Assembly: GCA_016928025.1 (NCBI GenBank)
Contig: JAFGLN010000028.1
Coordinates: forward strand, 1-64,000
Length of the DNA stretch: 64,000 bases
DNA from: Deltaproteobacteria bacterium
GTDB lineage: Bacteria; Desulfobacterota; Syntrophia; Syntrophales; JAFGHS01
Direction: 5' to 3'
The translations under genes and the position numbers were made by a program. Shown here piece by piece: positions 46,597-55,331 of the stretch. A model generated the notes under the pieces. The model had not been told where the DNA came from. It saw only the letters and a program-made list of their open reading frames with translations, and searched no databases. The stretch's first letter is position 1. Every line of letters begins with the position of its first letter.

Positions 46597-47796
46597 ATGA
46601 CAGCGGGAAAACCACTCGCCAGCATTCGGGTGATCGATTTGACCCGCGTGCTGGCCGGCCCCTATTGTACCATGATTCTGGGCAATCTGGGTGCCGAGAT
46701 CATTAAAATTGAAGCCCCGGAAGGCGATGATTCCCGCCGGTTCGGCCCTTTTCTTGACGGGAACACCGAAAAATCAGCCTATTTTTGCAGCATCAACTGC
46801 GGGAAAAAATCCGTCTCTCTGGATTTGAAGCGTGAGGAAGGCAAACAGATTCTGGCGGATCTGCTCCGGATTTCCCAGGTGCTTATCGATAACTTTCGGC
46901 CCGGGACATTGGCCAAGCTCGGATTTAACGACGACAGGATCAAAGAACTAAATCCGGAAATCATCTATGCGACGGCCAGCGGTTTTGGTTACAGTGGCCC
47001 GGATCAGGGAAAAGCGGCCTATGATTCAATCATCCAGGCCCTGTCCGGCATCATTTCCATCACCGGCACGGAAAGCGGGGAAACGGTGCGGGTCGGAACA
47101 TCCATCTCCGATATCGTCACAGGCTGCTTCACGGCCATCGGTATTGTCTCCGCTCTGTACCGCCATGAAAAAACGAGCGTGGGGGCCCGCATCGACGTTG
47201 CCATGCTGGACAGTACCGTGGCGGTTCTGGAAAACGCCATCGCCCGTTACCAGGCGACCGGCGAGGCCCCCAAACCGCTGGGATCCAGACACCCCTCCAT
47301 TGCGCCCTTTGAAACCTTTGAGACCCAAGATGCACCCATCATGATTTCCGCCGGTAATGACAAACTGTTTGCCGGTCTGTGCGAAGTGATTGGCCATAAG
47401 GAATTGGCCCGGGATCCCCGCTTCGCGGACAACCTGTCACGGACGGAAAATCGTGAGGCCCTGCGAAACATCATCAATAGCGCCCTGCGGATGGAAACGG
47501 CGGCAACTTGGCTTCGGCAGCTGGATCGGGCGAATATTCCCTGTGCCAAGATCAACACCATCGAAGACCTGTTCCGGTCCGAGCAATTGAACGCCCGCCA
47601 TATGCTCATTCCCATCGACGGTCAAGACGGTTTCAAGATCGCCGGCAATCCCATTAAGTTCTCCGATTTGCCCATCGCAACGCAGGCGGAAAGGCCGCCC
47701 GCCCTTGGCGAACACACTCGCGAAATTCTAACGGGAATGCTGGGATATTCTCCAGATCATGTTCAGCAGTTATACGTTAAGAACGTCCTGCGTTAA
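46597..47796 (+). CDS. Type III (CaiB/BaiF) CoA transferase
   Basis: A 399-residue enzyme: IRVIDLTRVLAGPYCTMILGNLGAEIIKIE, LIDNFRPGTLAKLGF and the catalytic Asp in SISDIVTGCFTAIG. CGGAGGGAAG precedes the ATG. It lies between the MmgE/PrpD and aminotransferase genes and probably activates their shared substrate as a CoA thioester, using succinyl-CoA or acetyl-CoA as donor; the exact acid is unknown. Confidence 0.93.
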   Translation: MTAGKPLASIRVIDLTRVLAGPYCTMILGNLGAEIIKIEAPEGDDSRRFGPFLDGNTEKSAYFCSINCGKKSVSLDLKREEGKQILADLLRISQVLIDNFRPGTLAKLGFNDDRIKELNPEIIYATASGFGYSGPDQGKAAYDSIIQALSGIISITGTESGETVRVGTSISDIVTGCFTAIGIVSALYRHEKTSVGARIDVAMLDSTVAVLENAIARYQATGEAPKPLGSRHPSIAPFETFETQDAPIMISAGNDKLFAGLCEVIGHKELARDPRFADNLSRTENREALRNIINSALRMETAATWLRQLDRANIPCAKINTIEDLFRSEQLNARHMLIPIDGQDGFKIAGNPIKFSDLPIATQAERPPALGEHTREILTGMLGYSPDHVQQLYVKNVLR

Positions 47797-47948
47797 GGAA
47801 GTGACGGAGATCATACGCCGGACAAGACGGCCCAAAAACATCATCCATCCGGACGACCACCGGAATATCCCCATTGACAAAAAAATCTATCCGTGCGCAT
47901 GAGAATAGCCATCGAAAAATTCAACACATGGGGAGGTTTTGCCGTTAT

Positions 47949-49202
47949 ATGGAAAGTTTGAAGGACTTGCAATTACGTTACGAATCCCTTAAAGGACTCG
48001 GTTTGAAATTGAATATAGAACGCGGCCAGCCGGGCGATGACAATTTTGATCTGTCGAACGGCCTGCTGAATATCGTCACGGAAAAGGACGTGAAAACAAA
48101 CAGCGGTTTCGATATCCGAAATTATCCCGGAGGCGTTTTGGGTCTGCCGGAAGCCCGCGAATTATTTTCCGGCATTCTGGGCGTAAAAGCGGAAGAAACC
48201 ATGGTCGGCAATAACGCCAGTCTGCTGATTCTGTCCCAGATTTTGATGTGGGCCCTGTTGCGCGGTCTCGTGGGAAGCCCCGCGCCCTGGTGCACCATCA
48301 ACAAACCGAAAATGATCGTCACCGTGCCCGGCTATGACCGTCACTTCACCTTGCTGGCCGAGTTGGGGTTCGAGATGATCCCAGTCAGAATGTCAAAAGA
48401 CGGGCCGGATATGGCTGCGGTCGAAAAAGCCGCCGCGACCGATCCTGCCGTCAAGGGCATCCTCTTCGTCCCCACCTATTCCAATCCCAGCGGAGAGACG
48501 GTTTCCGATGAAACCGTGGACAGGCTGGCCGCCATGAAAACGGCGGCCTCCGATTTTACCATATTTGCCGACGATGCCTATGTCGTCCATCATCTCATCG
48601 ACAATCCCGGAAAGCCGAAAAATCTTCTGCGCGCCTGCGAGGAAGCAGGTCATCCCAACCGGGTCTATCTCTTCAGCTCCACATCCAAAATTACATTTTC
48701 CAGCGCGGGATTGGGGTTCATGGCAACCAGCACAACCAACCTGGCCTTTATTGCCAAATTCTTCGGAGCCATGTTCATCGGTCCCAATAAGGTGGAACAG
48801 CTGCGCCATGTTAAATTTCTCAGTGCTTTTCCAGGCGGCGTGGCCGGCCTCATGAAGGAGCACGCCAAACGTCTGAAACCCAAATTCGACACGGCCCAAA
48901 AGGTGCTGTCTAAAGAACTGGGGGCTACGGGGCTTGCCAGCTGGAGCCGGCCGGAGGGCGGCTATTTCATCAGCCTGGACACGGCCAAACCCGTCGCCAA
49001 GCGGGCCGTAGCGCTCTGCAAAGAGGCGGGCGTCGCCGTCACCCCCGCCGGCGCGACGTTTCCTCACGGCAAGGACCCCAACAACGCCAACATCCGGATT
49101 TCGCCGACCCGTCCGCCGGTGGTCGAACTGGAAAAAGCCATGGAAGTCCTGGCGGTCTGCATTAAACTGGCCTCGGCGGAATACGACAACGCCGCGAAAT
49201 AA
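47949..49202 (+). CDS. Class Ic aspartate-aminotransferase-like PLP enzyme
   Basis: A 417-residue fold-type I aminotransferase. GQPGDDNFDLSNGLLN, YPGGVLGLPEARELF, TVPGYDRHFTLL, LFVPTYSNPSGE, FADDAYVVHHL and LFSSTSKITFSSAGLGF (PLP lysine) are characteristic of the PF12897-like Corynebacterium-type aspartate aminotransferases. The reaction is probably amino-group transfer between a dicarboxylic amino acid and 2-oxoglutarate. ATG 47949 follows GGAGG at 12 bases; the track start at 47874 adds text without match. Last gene of the plus-strand group; a terminator follows. Confidence 0.88.
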   Translation: MESLKDLQLRYESLKGLGLKLNIERGQPGDDNFDLSNGLLNIVTEKDVKTNSGFDIRNYPGGVLGLPEARELFSGILGVKAEETMVGNNASLLILSQILMWALLRGLVGSPAPWCTINKPKMIVTVPGYDRHFTLLAELGFEMIPVRMSKDGPDMAAVEKAAATDPAVKGILFVPTYSNPSGETVSDETVDRLAAMKTAASDFTIFADDAYVVHHLIDNPGKPKNLLRACEEAGHPNRVYLFSSTSKITFSSAGLGFMATSTTNLAFIAKFFGAMFIGPNKVEQLRHVKFLSAFPGGVAGLMKEHAKRLKPKFDTAQKVLSKELGATGLASWSRPEGGYFISLDTAKPVAKRAVALCKEAGVAVTPAGATFPHGKDPNNANIRISPTRPPVVELEKAMEVLAVCIKLASAEYDNAAK

Positions 49203-49237
49203 GCCGAAAAAACACAACCCCCCTAAATGGTCTGATT

Positions 49238-49280
49238 AAAAAAAGAGCGGATGGTTTGAAACAGCCGTTCGCTCTTTTTT
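49238..49280 (+). terminator. Rho-independent terminator
   Basis: AAAAAAAGAGCG...CGCTCTTTTTT, with an imperfect inner stem GATGGTTTGAAACAGCCGTT, between the convergent aminotransferase genes. A-run and T-run on either side allow termination in both directions. Confidence 0.85.
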
Positions 49281-49340
49281 GATGATGCTATAAATTCTCT
49301 AGAAATGAATATCTTGTATAGATGTACCGTTAATCTTACG

Positions 49341-50519
49341 CTACAGGGCCGCTTTGGCTCCCGCTTTGATTGCCGTAATGATCTTTTCAACGGACGCGTC
49401 ATCCATGATAATATTGAGTCCGAACATGACCGCTCGGCTCAGGATGGCATCGCTCTTGGCCATGGTTTCCAGCGCGTATGAGGGCGTCTTGGTCCCGAAG
49501 AACTCCTGTTCCCCCATGTCTTCGAGCGCTTGCCAGTGTTTGGCGTAATGCCAGGTGTTCTCCGCGATAATCCCGCAGGGGGAGCCGGCCTCTTTGGTGG
49601 CGGCCGCAAATTTTTTCGCGGCCTCGGCGGTGGGCAGGAGGAAAATGACGTGGGTCGCCGTGTCGCCTTCGCCGTCATTCATGGGACGCGGCGTGATCCC
49701 CGTTTCCGCAACCGCGTCGAGTATTTTCTTCTTCGTCGCGCGCAGCCGTCCCAGGGCCATCGGCATCTTATCCAGCGCCACCAGCCCCAAGGCTCCCTGG
49801 ATCTCACTGAGACGATAGTTGACGCCCAAGCCGGATTTGGCATCGGCTCCGCGGTCATGCTCCTTGCTGTGGACATGTCCGTGGTCGTGATAGTATTCCA
49901 TCTTGCGGTAAAGCGCTTCATCGTCGGTGAGGATGATGCCCCCTTCACCGACCGTGAGCGTCTTGTTGGGATCGAAGCTCCAGGTGCCGCAGGTGCCCAA
50001 GGTTCCGAGATAACGTTCTTTATAAGTACCGCCGACGACTTCACAGGCGTCCTCAATGATGGGAATGCCGTATTTTTTGCCCAGCTCGGCAAATTTGTCC
50101 ATGTCCGCCGCGACCCCGAACATGTGAACGGGCATGATCGCTTTGGTCTTCAGCGTGATGAGTTTTTCGACGGAGGCCGCATCCAGGCTCAGCGTCTCGT
50201 CGATGTCTCCGAGGATGGGAATCGCGTCGCAGGCGACGATCGCTTCGATCGTCGCAATGAAGGTAAACGGCGTCGTAATGATCTCATCGCCCGGTTTGAT
50301 GCCGATGCCTTTCAGCGCCACGATGAGTGCCGCGGTTCCGTTGGAAACGCCGAGGGCATATTTTGCCCCCGTCATGGCCGCCGCCTTTTCCTCAAATTCG
50401 TCCACACGATACTGACCGTTTCTCATCGCGTGCGAACCATAGCGGTGGATCATCTTTCTTTCGATGACATCCGCCATGGCCTTTATTTCCGCATTATCGA
50501 AAATCTCCGCACCTGCCAT
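49341..50519 (-). CDS. DegT/DnrJ/EryC1-family PLP aminotransferase
   Basis: A 392-residue enzyme of the sugar-aminotransferase/dehydratase family: ALGVSNGTAALIVALKGIGIKPGDEIITTPFTF, MPVHMFGVAADMD, IIEDACEVVGGTY and SFDPNKTLTVGEGGIIL, whose lysine should hold PLP, then NYRLSEIQGALGLVALDK. Members act on nucleotide-linked keto sugars, but no sugar-nucleotide genes are nearby and the insert KEHDRGADAKSGLGV is unusual. AAGGAGG precedes the ATG. Confidence 0.88.
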   Translation of the reverse strand: MAGAEIFDNAEIKAMADVIERKMIHRYGSHAMRNGQYRVDEFEEKAAAMTGAKYALGVSNGTAALIVALKGIGIKPGDEIITTPFTFIATIEAIVACDAIPILGDIDETLSLDAASVEKLITLKTKAIMPVHMFGVAADMDKFAELGKKYGIPIIEDACEVVGGTYKERYLGTLGTCGTWSFDPNKTLTVGEGGIILTDDEALYRKMEYYHDHGHVHSKEHDRGADAKSGLGVNYRLSEIQGALGLVALDKMPMALGRLRATKKKILDAVAETGITPRPMNDGEGDTATHVIFLLPTAEAAKKFAAATKEAGSPCGIIAENTWHYAKHWQALEDMGEQEFFGTKTPSYALETMAKSDAILSRAVMFGLNIIMDDASVEKIITAIKAGAKAAL

Positions 50520-50651
50520 ATTGAAACCTCCTTGTCAAAACCGGCGCAAAATCCCGCCGGACATATTTTTCTCATACCCTCCGATCATGCAATTATGATG
50601 TTAAAAAAACAACCGTGCATCACGGAAAGCGTTCTTTACCCAAAATACTCT

Positions 50652-51830
50652 TTAATGATGAAACAGGCGCAGGCCGCAAAAGGCCATGACAATGCCGTAC
50701 TTGTTACACGTGTCGATGACGTGCTGGTCGCGGATCGAGCCGCCGGGCTCCACGATGGCGGTGACGCCGCTGCGGCAGGCCCGCTCGATGTTGTCGCCGA
50801 AGGGGAAGAAGGCGTCACTGCCCAGGGCAACACCGGTGACTTTGCTCAGCCACCCCTTTTTCTCGGCCGCCGTCAACGGCTCGGGCCGGCGGTTAAAGGT
50901 TTCGGCCCAGATGTCCTCGCCGATGACGTCCTCCGGCGTATCGCCGAGGTAAACGTCGATGGCATTGTCGCGATTGGGCTTGGAAACATCTTCACGGAAA
51001 GGCAGCGCCAGGACCTTCGGCATGTGGCGCAGCTGCCAGTTGTCGGCCTTCTGGCCCGCCAGGCGGGTGCAGTGGATGCGGCTCTGCTGGCCGGCACCAA
51101 CGCCGATAACCTGGCCATCCTGCACGTAGCACACGCTGTTGGACTGGGTGTACTTCAGGGTAATCAGGCTCAAGACCAGATCGCGCTTCTGCCCATCGGT
51201 CAGCGTCTTGTTTTCGGTTACAATGTTGTCCAGCATGCTGCTGTCAATCTTCAAACTGTTGCGTCCTTGTTCAAAGGTAATGCCGAACACCTGCTTATGC
51301 TCGATGGGATTCGGAACATAGGCCGGATCGATGGAGACGATGTTGTAGCCGCCGTTTTTCTTGGAACTTAGAATTTGCAGTGCTTCCGGTTCATAGACCG
51401 GGGCGATGATGCCGTCAGTCACCTCGGGCTTGATGATCTGCGCCGTGGACATATCACACACATCGCTCAAAGCGATCCAGTCACCGTAGCTGCTCATACG
51501 ATCGGCACCGCGGGCGCGGGCATAAGCACAGGCCAGCGGAGAAAGCTGCAATCCGAAATCAAGGTGATACATCCTGTGCAGGATGTCATCCAGGGGATAA
51601 CCCAGGGCGGCACCGGCCGGAGAAACATGCTTAAAGGAGGCTGCGGCCACCACGCCCGTATTTTCTTTCAGCTCTTTCACCAGCTGCCAGCTGTTCAGGG
51701 CATCCAGAAAGTTGATGTAGCCGGGCTTGCCGTTCAAGACGGTCACAGGCAGGCTGCCGCCGTCCGCCATAAAAATTCTGGCCGGTTTCTGGTTCGGGTT
51801 GCAGCCGTATTTAAGCTCTATTTCGTTCAT
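50652..51830 (-). CDS. purH: Phosphoribosylaminoimidazolecarboxamide (AICAR) formyltransferase, stand-alone
   Basis: A 392-residue protein equal to the transformylase half of PurH: LKYGCNPNQKPARIF at the start, VAAASFKHVSPAGAALG with the Lys-His pair of the active site, MSSYGDWIALSD and GDNIERACRSGVTAIVEPGGSIRDQ near the end. It adds a formyl group from 10-formyl-THF to AICAR. The N-terminal IMP-cyclohydrolase (MGS-like) half of ordinary PurH is absent; that step is done by the next-described upstream gene 3 bp away. The start has an AAGGA site inside the end of that gene. Confidence 0.93.
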   Translation of the reverse strand: MNEIELKYGCNPNQKPARIFMADGGSLPVTVLNGKPGYINFLDALNSWQLVKELKENTGVVAAASFKHVSPAGAALGYPLDDILHRMYHLDFGLQLSPLACAYARARGADRMSSYGDWIALSDVCDMSTAQIIKPEVTDGIIAPVYEPEALQILSSKKNGGYNIVSIDPAYVPNPIEHKQVFGITFEQGRNSLKIDSSMLDNIVTENKTLTDGQKRDLVLSLITLKYTQSNSVCYVQDGQVIGVGAGQQSRIHCTRLAGQKADNWQLRHMPKVLALPFREDVSKPNRDNAIDVYLGDTPEDVIGEDIWAETFNRRPEPLTAAEKKGWLSKVTGVALGSDAFFPFGDNIERACRSGVTAIVEPGGSIRDQHVIDTCNKYGIVMAFCGLRLFHH

Positions 51831-51833
51831 TCC

Positions 51834-52565
51834 TTATTCCTCCACCGGATGGTATTTATTGATGATGACGTCCTCGTATGCCTGATCCGCCAGGTCGATC
51901 GCCCGCACAAACAGGCTGACCTTGTTGTCCTCATTCAGGGCTTTCCACAGTTTTCCGGCATAGATATGAGGGCCTTCCTCGTCCATCGCCACGAGCAAAG
52001 GCGCTCCTGCAAAACTGGGGAGCGGCGAACCGTCACACCGGTAAGTGCTGATAAAGTGCCCCTCACCAGCCACGGGCTCCGGGTAATCGAAGGTAAAGCG
52101 CTGCACGCTGTTTTCATTCCCGTCGTCGCTCTTCAAAATGCTCAGTTTGTAGCCGCCCAGGCGCATATCCACCACGCCGGAGATGCGGGGCGTCCAGTTG
52201 GGGCCGTCGTCCTCGAAGGTGCGCGTATTCAGCGCGGCCTCAACGCTGTAGCCGGGGCAAACGTTCCGGACGATAAAATCGTGGATGGTGTCGGTCTGAT
52301 CGCCGTTGGTCACAATCGTGGTATTACCCACAGTCAGCACCGGATTATAAATGATCAGATGCGGGTCCGTCATTTTGGACGGATCGGCGGCCACTGTGCG
52401 GATGCCGCCGTCTATGGGGGCAAACACCCGGTTACGGCTGTTGGTGCTGCGGCCCATGATGAAGTAGGCAATCATGATTTTTTTACCGCCGGGGGTTTTT
52501 CCCAGGCAGATGCCCCGGCCGGGATACGCGTTGCCGGCCAGGTATTCGTATAAGTTTTCCTTCAT
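51834..52565 (-). CDS. purO: IMP cyclohydrolase, archaeal (PurO) type
   Basis: A 243-residue protein resembling archaeal-type IMP cyclohydrolase: EYLAGNAYPGRGICLGKTPGGKK, AYFIMGRSTNSRNRVF, DPHLIIYNPVLTVGNTTIVTNGDQTDTIHDF and GVVDMRLGGYKLSIL. It closes the ring of FAICAR to IMP, completing purine synthesis after the formyltransferase encoded 3 bp downstream. AAGGAGTTGTAAG precedes the ATG. The two genes form one transcription unit; upstream lies an esterase fragment. Confidence 0.9.
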   Translation of the reverse strand: MKENLYEYLAGNAYPGRGICLGKTPGGKKIMIAYFIMGRSTNSRNRVFAPIDGGIRTVAADPSKMTDPHLIIYNPVLTVGNTTIVTNGDQTDTIHDFIVRNVCPGYSVEAALNTRTFEDDGPNWTPRISGVVDMRLGGYKLSILKSDDGNENSVQRFTFDYPEPVAGEGHFISTYRCDGSPLPSFAGAPLLVAMDEEGPHIYAGKLWKALNEDNKVSLFVRAIDLADQAYEDVIINKYHPVEE

Positions 52566-52750
52566 TCTTACAACTCCTTAAGATGGATAAGGCACTTTTT
52601 TCGTTAGGAGTATATGAAGAGAAAATTGATATGTCAACTGAATGTATTAATCCCATCAATATTCAGCGTCATGATAGAAATCATCCTGATTGGCGGACGT
52701 CCAGGGGCCGTCATGCCCATGTTAATGACCATAAAGGTCGTTCCTGCCCG

Positions 52751-52902
52751 GAGCAAGGGCACCTTCATTCCTGCCCAGGCTTTTCGCTCTTCGTTGCACA
52801 GATCGTTCGCCAATTTGCAGGCGCGGATCAAAGATCGTGGTCGGTCGATCAACCGGATCATAGGGCTTCCACACCGGCAGATCCTTGTAATTGGGATGGC
52901 CT
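52751..52902 (-). pseudogene. C-terminal fragment of a type B carboxylesterase, frameshifted
   Basis: Directly behind the stop of the LUD gene, and in the same frame, the minus strand reads GHPNYKDLPVWKPYDPVDRP-like text through TTIFD; the next frame then continues ACKLANDLCNEERKAWAGM. Joined, these match the end of a carboxylesterase: the intact one at 60.7-62.3 kb ends [17 protein letters not shown]...IIFD...[14 protein letters not shown]. About 50 codons of a related gene survive with one frameshift. The ORF track lists only parts of it. The remainder to 52566 holds no supported gene. Confidence 0.75.
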
Positions 52903-53582
52903 TACCGTATCGACTGAATCGTCTCTCTGAGCCTGGCGATGTTCTTCCGGAAAACCGCATTGATTTCTTTCTTGCGGTCGTCCGGCCAATCCGCTTCCCA
53001 GCCCAGCCCGATGTCCTCGCCGACCAGGACGACGGAGATTTGGGTCACCCGGGGTTTCGACTCGATGATCGTCGTCACGGCGCAGACCCGCATGGAAGAA
53101 TTGCAGTCATTGCATTTCCCGCCCTCGACGGCACAGGGCGTTTTCAACCCCCCGATCTTTGCCATTGCCGGGGCCGTTATGCCTTTAATCCGGTCGAACG
53201 CGGCGTCCAAGTCTTTGACGATCTTGTTGATACCGGCGACAACAATTACCTGTTTCGGCCCGAAGATCATGGCGGAGACGCGATTTCCCGTCATATCCGT
53301 GTTGACCAGTTTCCCGTTTTCCGTAATGGCATTGCTGCTGGTCAGATAGATATCCGGCTTCTGCAGGGTCATCTGACCCTTCTTCACGAGCTCTTCGACA
53401 ACACCCAACTGCATGAGCGACGTCGAACCGCCCATCCCCACCTTGGCGTCGGGCGGGATCATGCCAAAAACGATTTTGGCCGCTTCCTCGGCCGTCGCCG
53501 CGTATTCTACGGGATCAAACCGGTTTGATTTCAGCGCTTTGATTGTTTTTTGAACATCCGATTGAGTCATTGATTCTGTCAT
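52902..53582 (-). CDS. LUD-domain protein (LutC/YkgG-like)
   Basis: A 226-residue protein. VGMGGSTSLMQLGVVEEL is the phosphate-loop-like motif of the LUD (lactate utilisation) family, followed by IYLTSSNAITENGKLVNTDMTGNRVSAMIFGPKQVIVVAGINKIV. A Cys-rich loop near 160-170 (CAVEGGKCNDCNSS) is an addition that could bind a metal or cluster. No LutA or LutB gene is near, so a link to lactate oxidation is unproven. The stop codon joins an esterase gene fragment. Confidence 0.85.
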   Translation of the reverse strand: MTESMTQSDVQKTIKALKSNRFDPVEYAATAEEAAKIVFGMIPPDAKVGMGGSTSLMQLGVVEELVKKGQMTLQKPDIYLTSSNAITENGKLVNTDMTGNRVSAMIFGPKQVIVVAGINKIVKDLDAAFDRIKGITAPAMAKIGGLKTPCAVEGGKCNDCNSSMRVCAVTTIIESKPRVTQISVVLVGEDIGLGWEADWPDDRKKEINAVFRKNIARLRETIQSIR

Positions 53583-53728
53583 TTTTTATTTTAAATCCTT
53601 TCCACATCATCTATTGTAAAATATTTATCCGTATATGCGCTCCATCGCCACTCGATTCAAGACAAAAAAACACATTGAACGGCACGGTGTTTGGAACGCG
53701 GCACCGTCGAAATGACACACGAGTTTGA

Positions 53729-53842
53729 ATGACGTTTTTGTAAAAAAAGGCCGTAGGCACGGCAACCGAGTCTCGAGGCGTGAGACGTTCTTACTCGTGA
53801 CGAATCGCAACGCAGCATCGAGTCTTTTTTACAAAGTCGCAC
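53729..53842. repeat. MITE-like inverted-repeat element
   Basis: The ends TGACGTTTTTGTAAAAAAAG and, inverted, TGCGACTTTGTAAAAAAGAC match the ends of the element at 36546 (consensus TGACG-N5/6-GTAAAAA). The inner part differs from the other copies but also contains a hairpin (GTCTCgaggcgtGAGAC). It ends eight bases after the stop codon of the serine hydrolase. Confidence 0.6.
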
Positions 53843-53849
53843 TTACCGA

Positions 53850-55268
53850 CTATGAGAGGGCGGCAATCACATCCGCGGCAAAGCGGGCAATCTTGAAGAG
53901 GTTTGTCCCCTCTTCATCCATAAAATCAAACCCCCGGCGGACAATGACCAGATGATGGGAAGGGATAATCATGGACCACTGGCCCCGGGCTCCGTCGGCC
54001 GAGTAGACTCCCTCCGGCAGGCCCTGTTGGGGACCGAAAAGCCAGAATTGCGCGCCGTAGCCCCGCCCGTCCGGCATTTGCGGCTGGTCCGGCGCCGGTG
54101 TCGCCACATATTTCGCCCAGCCCTCCGGAAGGATGCGCTCGCCGTTCCAGACCCCGTCGTTGAGATAAAAAAGGCCGAAGCGGGCCATATCCCGTGCCGT
54201 GCTCCAGGCCTGGCCGGACATGAGAAAATCACCCTTCCAGTCCGTCTCCGTTATCGTTCTGGTCATCCCCAGCTTCCAGAATATTTCCCGATGCGGAAAG
54301 AGGTGGAAACGGGCATCGTCGCTGATGGCGGCGCGCACGCTGCGTAAAGCCAGGATCGTGTCCGAGCCGGCATAGACCCAACGCATGCCGGGCGGGGAAT
54401 CAACGATATTCAGAAGCGACCGATCACCGGCCGCCAGGCCGCCAAAATACATTTCCTGCTGGGGGTCGCCGGCCCGCTCCGTATAGAGGCCGCTGCACAT
54501 ATGCAGGAGGTCGTTCATCATAATCGCCCCACGGGGATCGCCGGGCCGGCGCCATTCGGGGAGGGGCGCCTTTCGATGAATATCGACCAGTCCCTGTTTG
54601 ACCGCCGCACCGATGACCGAGACGGCAAAGCTTTTGGCCACCGAATTGGTACGGTGGGACGTATGGAGATGAAAACCGCGCGATTCATCATAATGCTCGG
54701 CAACGATCTTGCCGTCCTTCACGACGACCACACCCCAGGTGATGCCGTTGTACGTTTCTCCATCAAAGGCTTTCTTCACAATACGATCCAGGGCTTCGGC
54801 CTGCCGCTCCGGAAGGGCGGCCGTCGCGTCCCGGTCGCCCTGGGGCCAGGGCAGACCGTCCATGACCGGCGCTTTCACATCCTCCGGCAATCGGGGGATG
54901 TTGTTGACGGCATCCATCCCGGCACCGATCGGCAGGAGCGTCGATCCCAGAACGGGCCGCCAGGCGGCAATCCGCGGCGGCATGTCGGGCAGGTAGGTGA
55001 CGGCGACGGTTTTATTTTGCTCGTCGATGACGGCGGGCATTTCCGGAAAGATCTTTTCCCACACCGGGTTTGTCCCGGCAAAGACATCGGCTTCGATTCT
55101 TTCCGTTGTATGACCAGCCGTGAAAATGCCCGTGCTATAGTAAATGGCCTTATACCCTGCCGCCAGAGCACAGACATGACGCCTCGTATTCATACCGGGC
55201 CGCTTTTTCGGGGCCTGCGGAGCAGCCGATTGGACCACCGCCGCGCTTGATTTTGTTTCTTTAGACAT
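53850..55268 (-). CDS. Serine hydrolase of the beta-lactamase class C/esterase group
   Basis: A 472-residue protein with the SxxK nucleophile in RTNSVAKSFAVSVIGAAVKQG, a YxN-like position in WVYAGSDTILAL and a C-terminal GARGQWSMIIPSHHLVIVRRG that stands where the KTG-type triad lies. No signal peptide is clear, only a hydrophobic-free Ala/Pro-rich start. Related proteins act as esterases, amidohydrolases or 6-aminohexanoate-oligomer hydrolases. GGGGAGGG precedes the ATG. It starts 64 bp after the UGSC selenoprotein stop and may share its transcript. Confidence 0.85.
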   Translation of the reverse strand: MSKETKSSAAVVQSAAPQAPKKRPGMNTRRHVCALAAGYKAIYYSTGIFTAGHTTERIEADVFAGTNPVWEKIFPEMPAVIDEQNKTVAVTYLPDMPPRIAAWRPVLGSTLLPIGAGMDAVNNIPRLPEDVKAPVMDGLPWPQGDRDATAALPERQAEALDRIVKKAFDGETYNGITWGVVVVKDGKIVAEHYDESRGFHLHTSHRTNSVAKSFAVSVIGAAVKQGLVDIHRKAPLPEWRRPGDPRGAIMMNDLLHMCSGLYTERAGDPQQEMYFGGLAAGDRSLLNIVDSPPGMRWVYAGSDTILALRSVRAAISDDARFHLFPHREIFWKLGMTRTITETDWKGDFLMSGQAWSTARDMARFGLFYLNDGVWNGERILPEGWAKYVATPAPDQPQMPDGRGYGAQFWLFGPQQGLPEGVYSADGARGQWSMIIPSHHLVIVRRGFDFMDEEGTNLFKIARFAADVIAALS

Positions 55269-55331
55269 TTTAATAGAACCCTCCCCTGTTGCAATCTATT
55301 CATTGCCGTCGCCGCGATCCCGACGCCGGCA

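Noticed and set aside
49530-52553. Long plus-strand ORFs (613 and 392 codons) opposite the DegT, purH and purO genes
   Set aside because: Antisense shadows of GC-rich coding regions; low-complexity text without domains.
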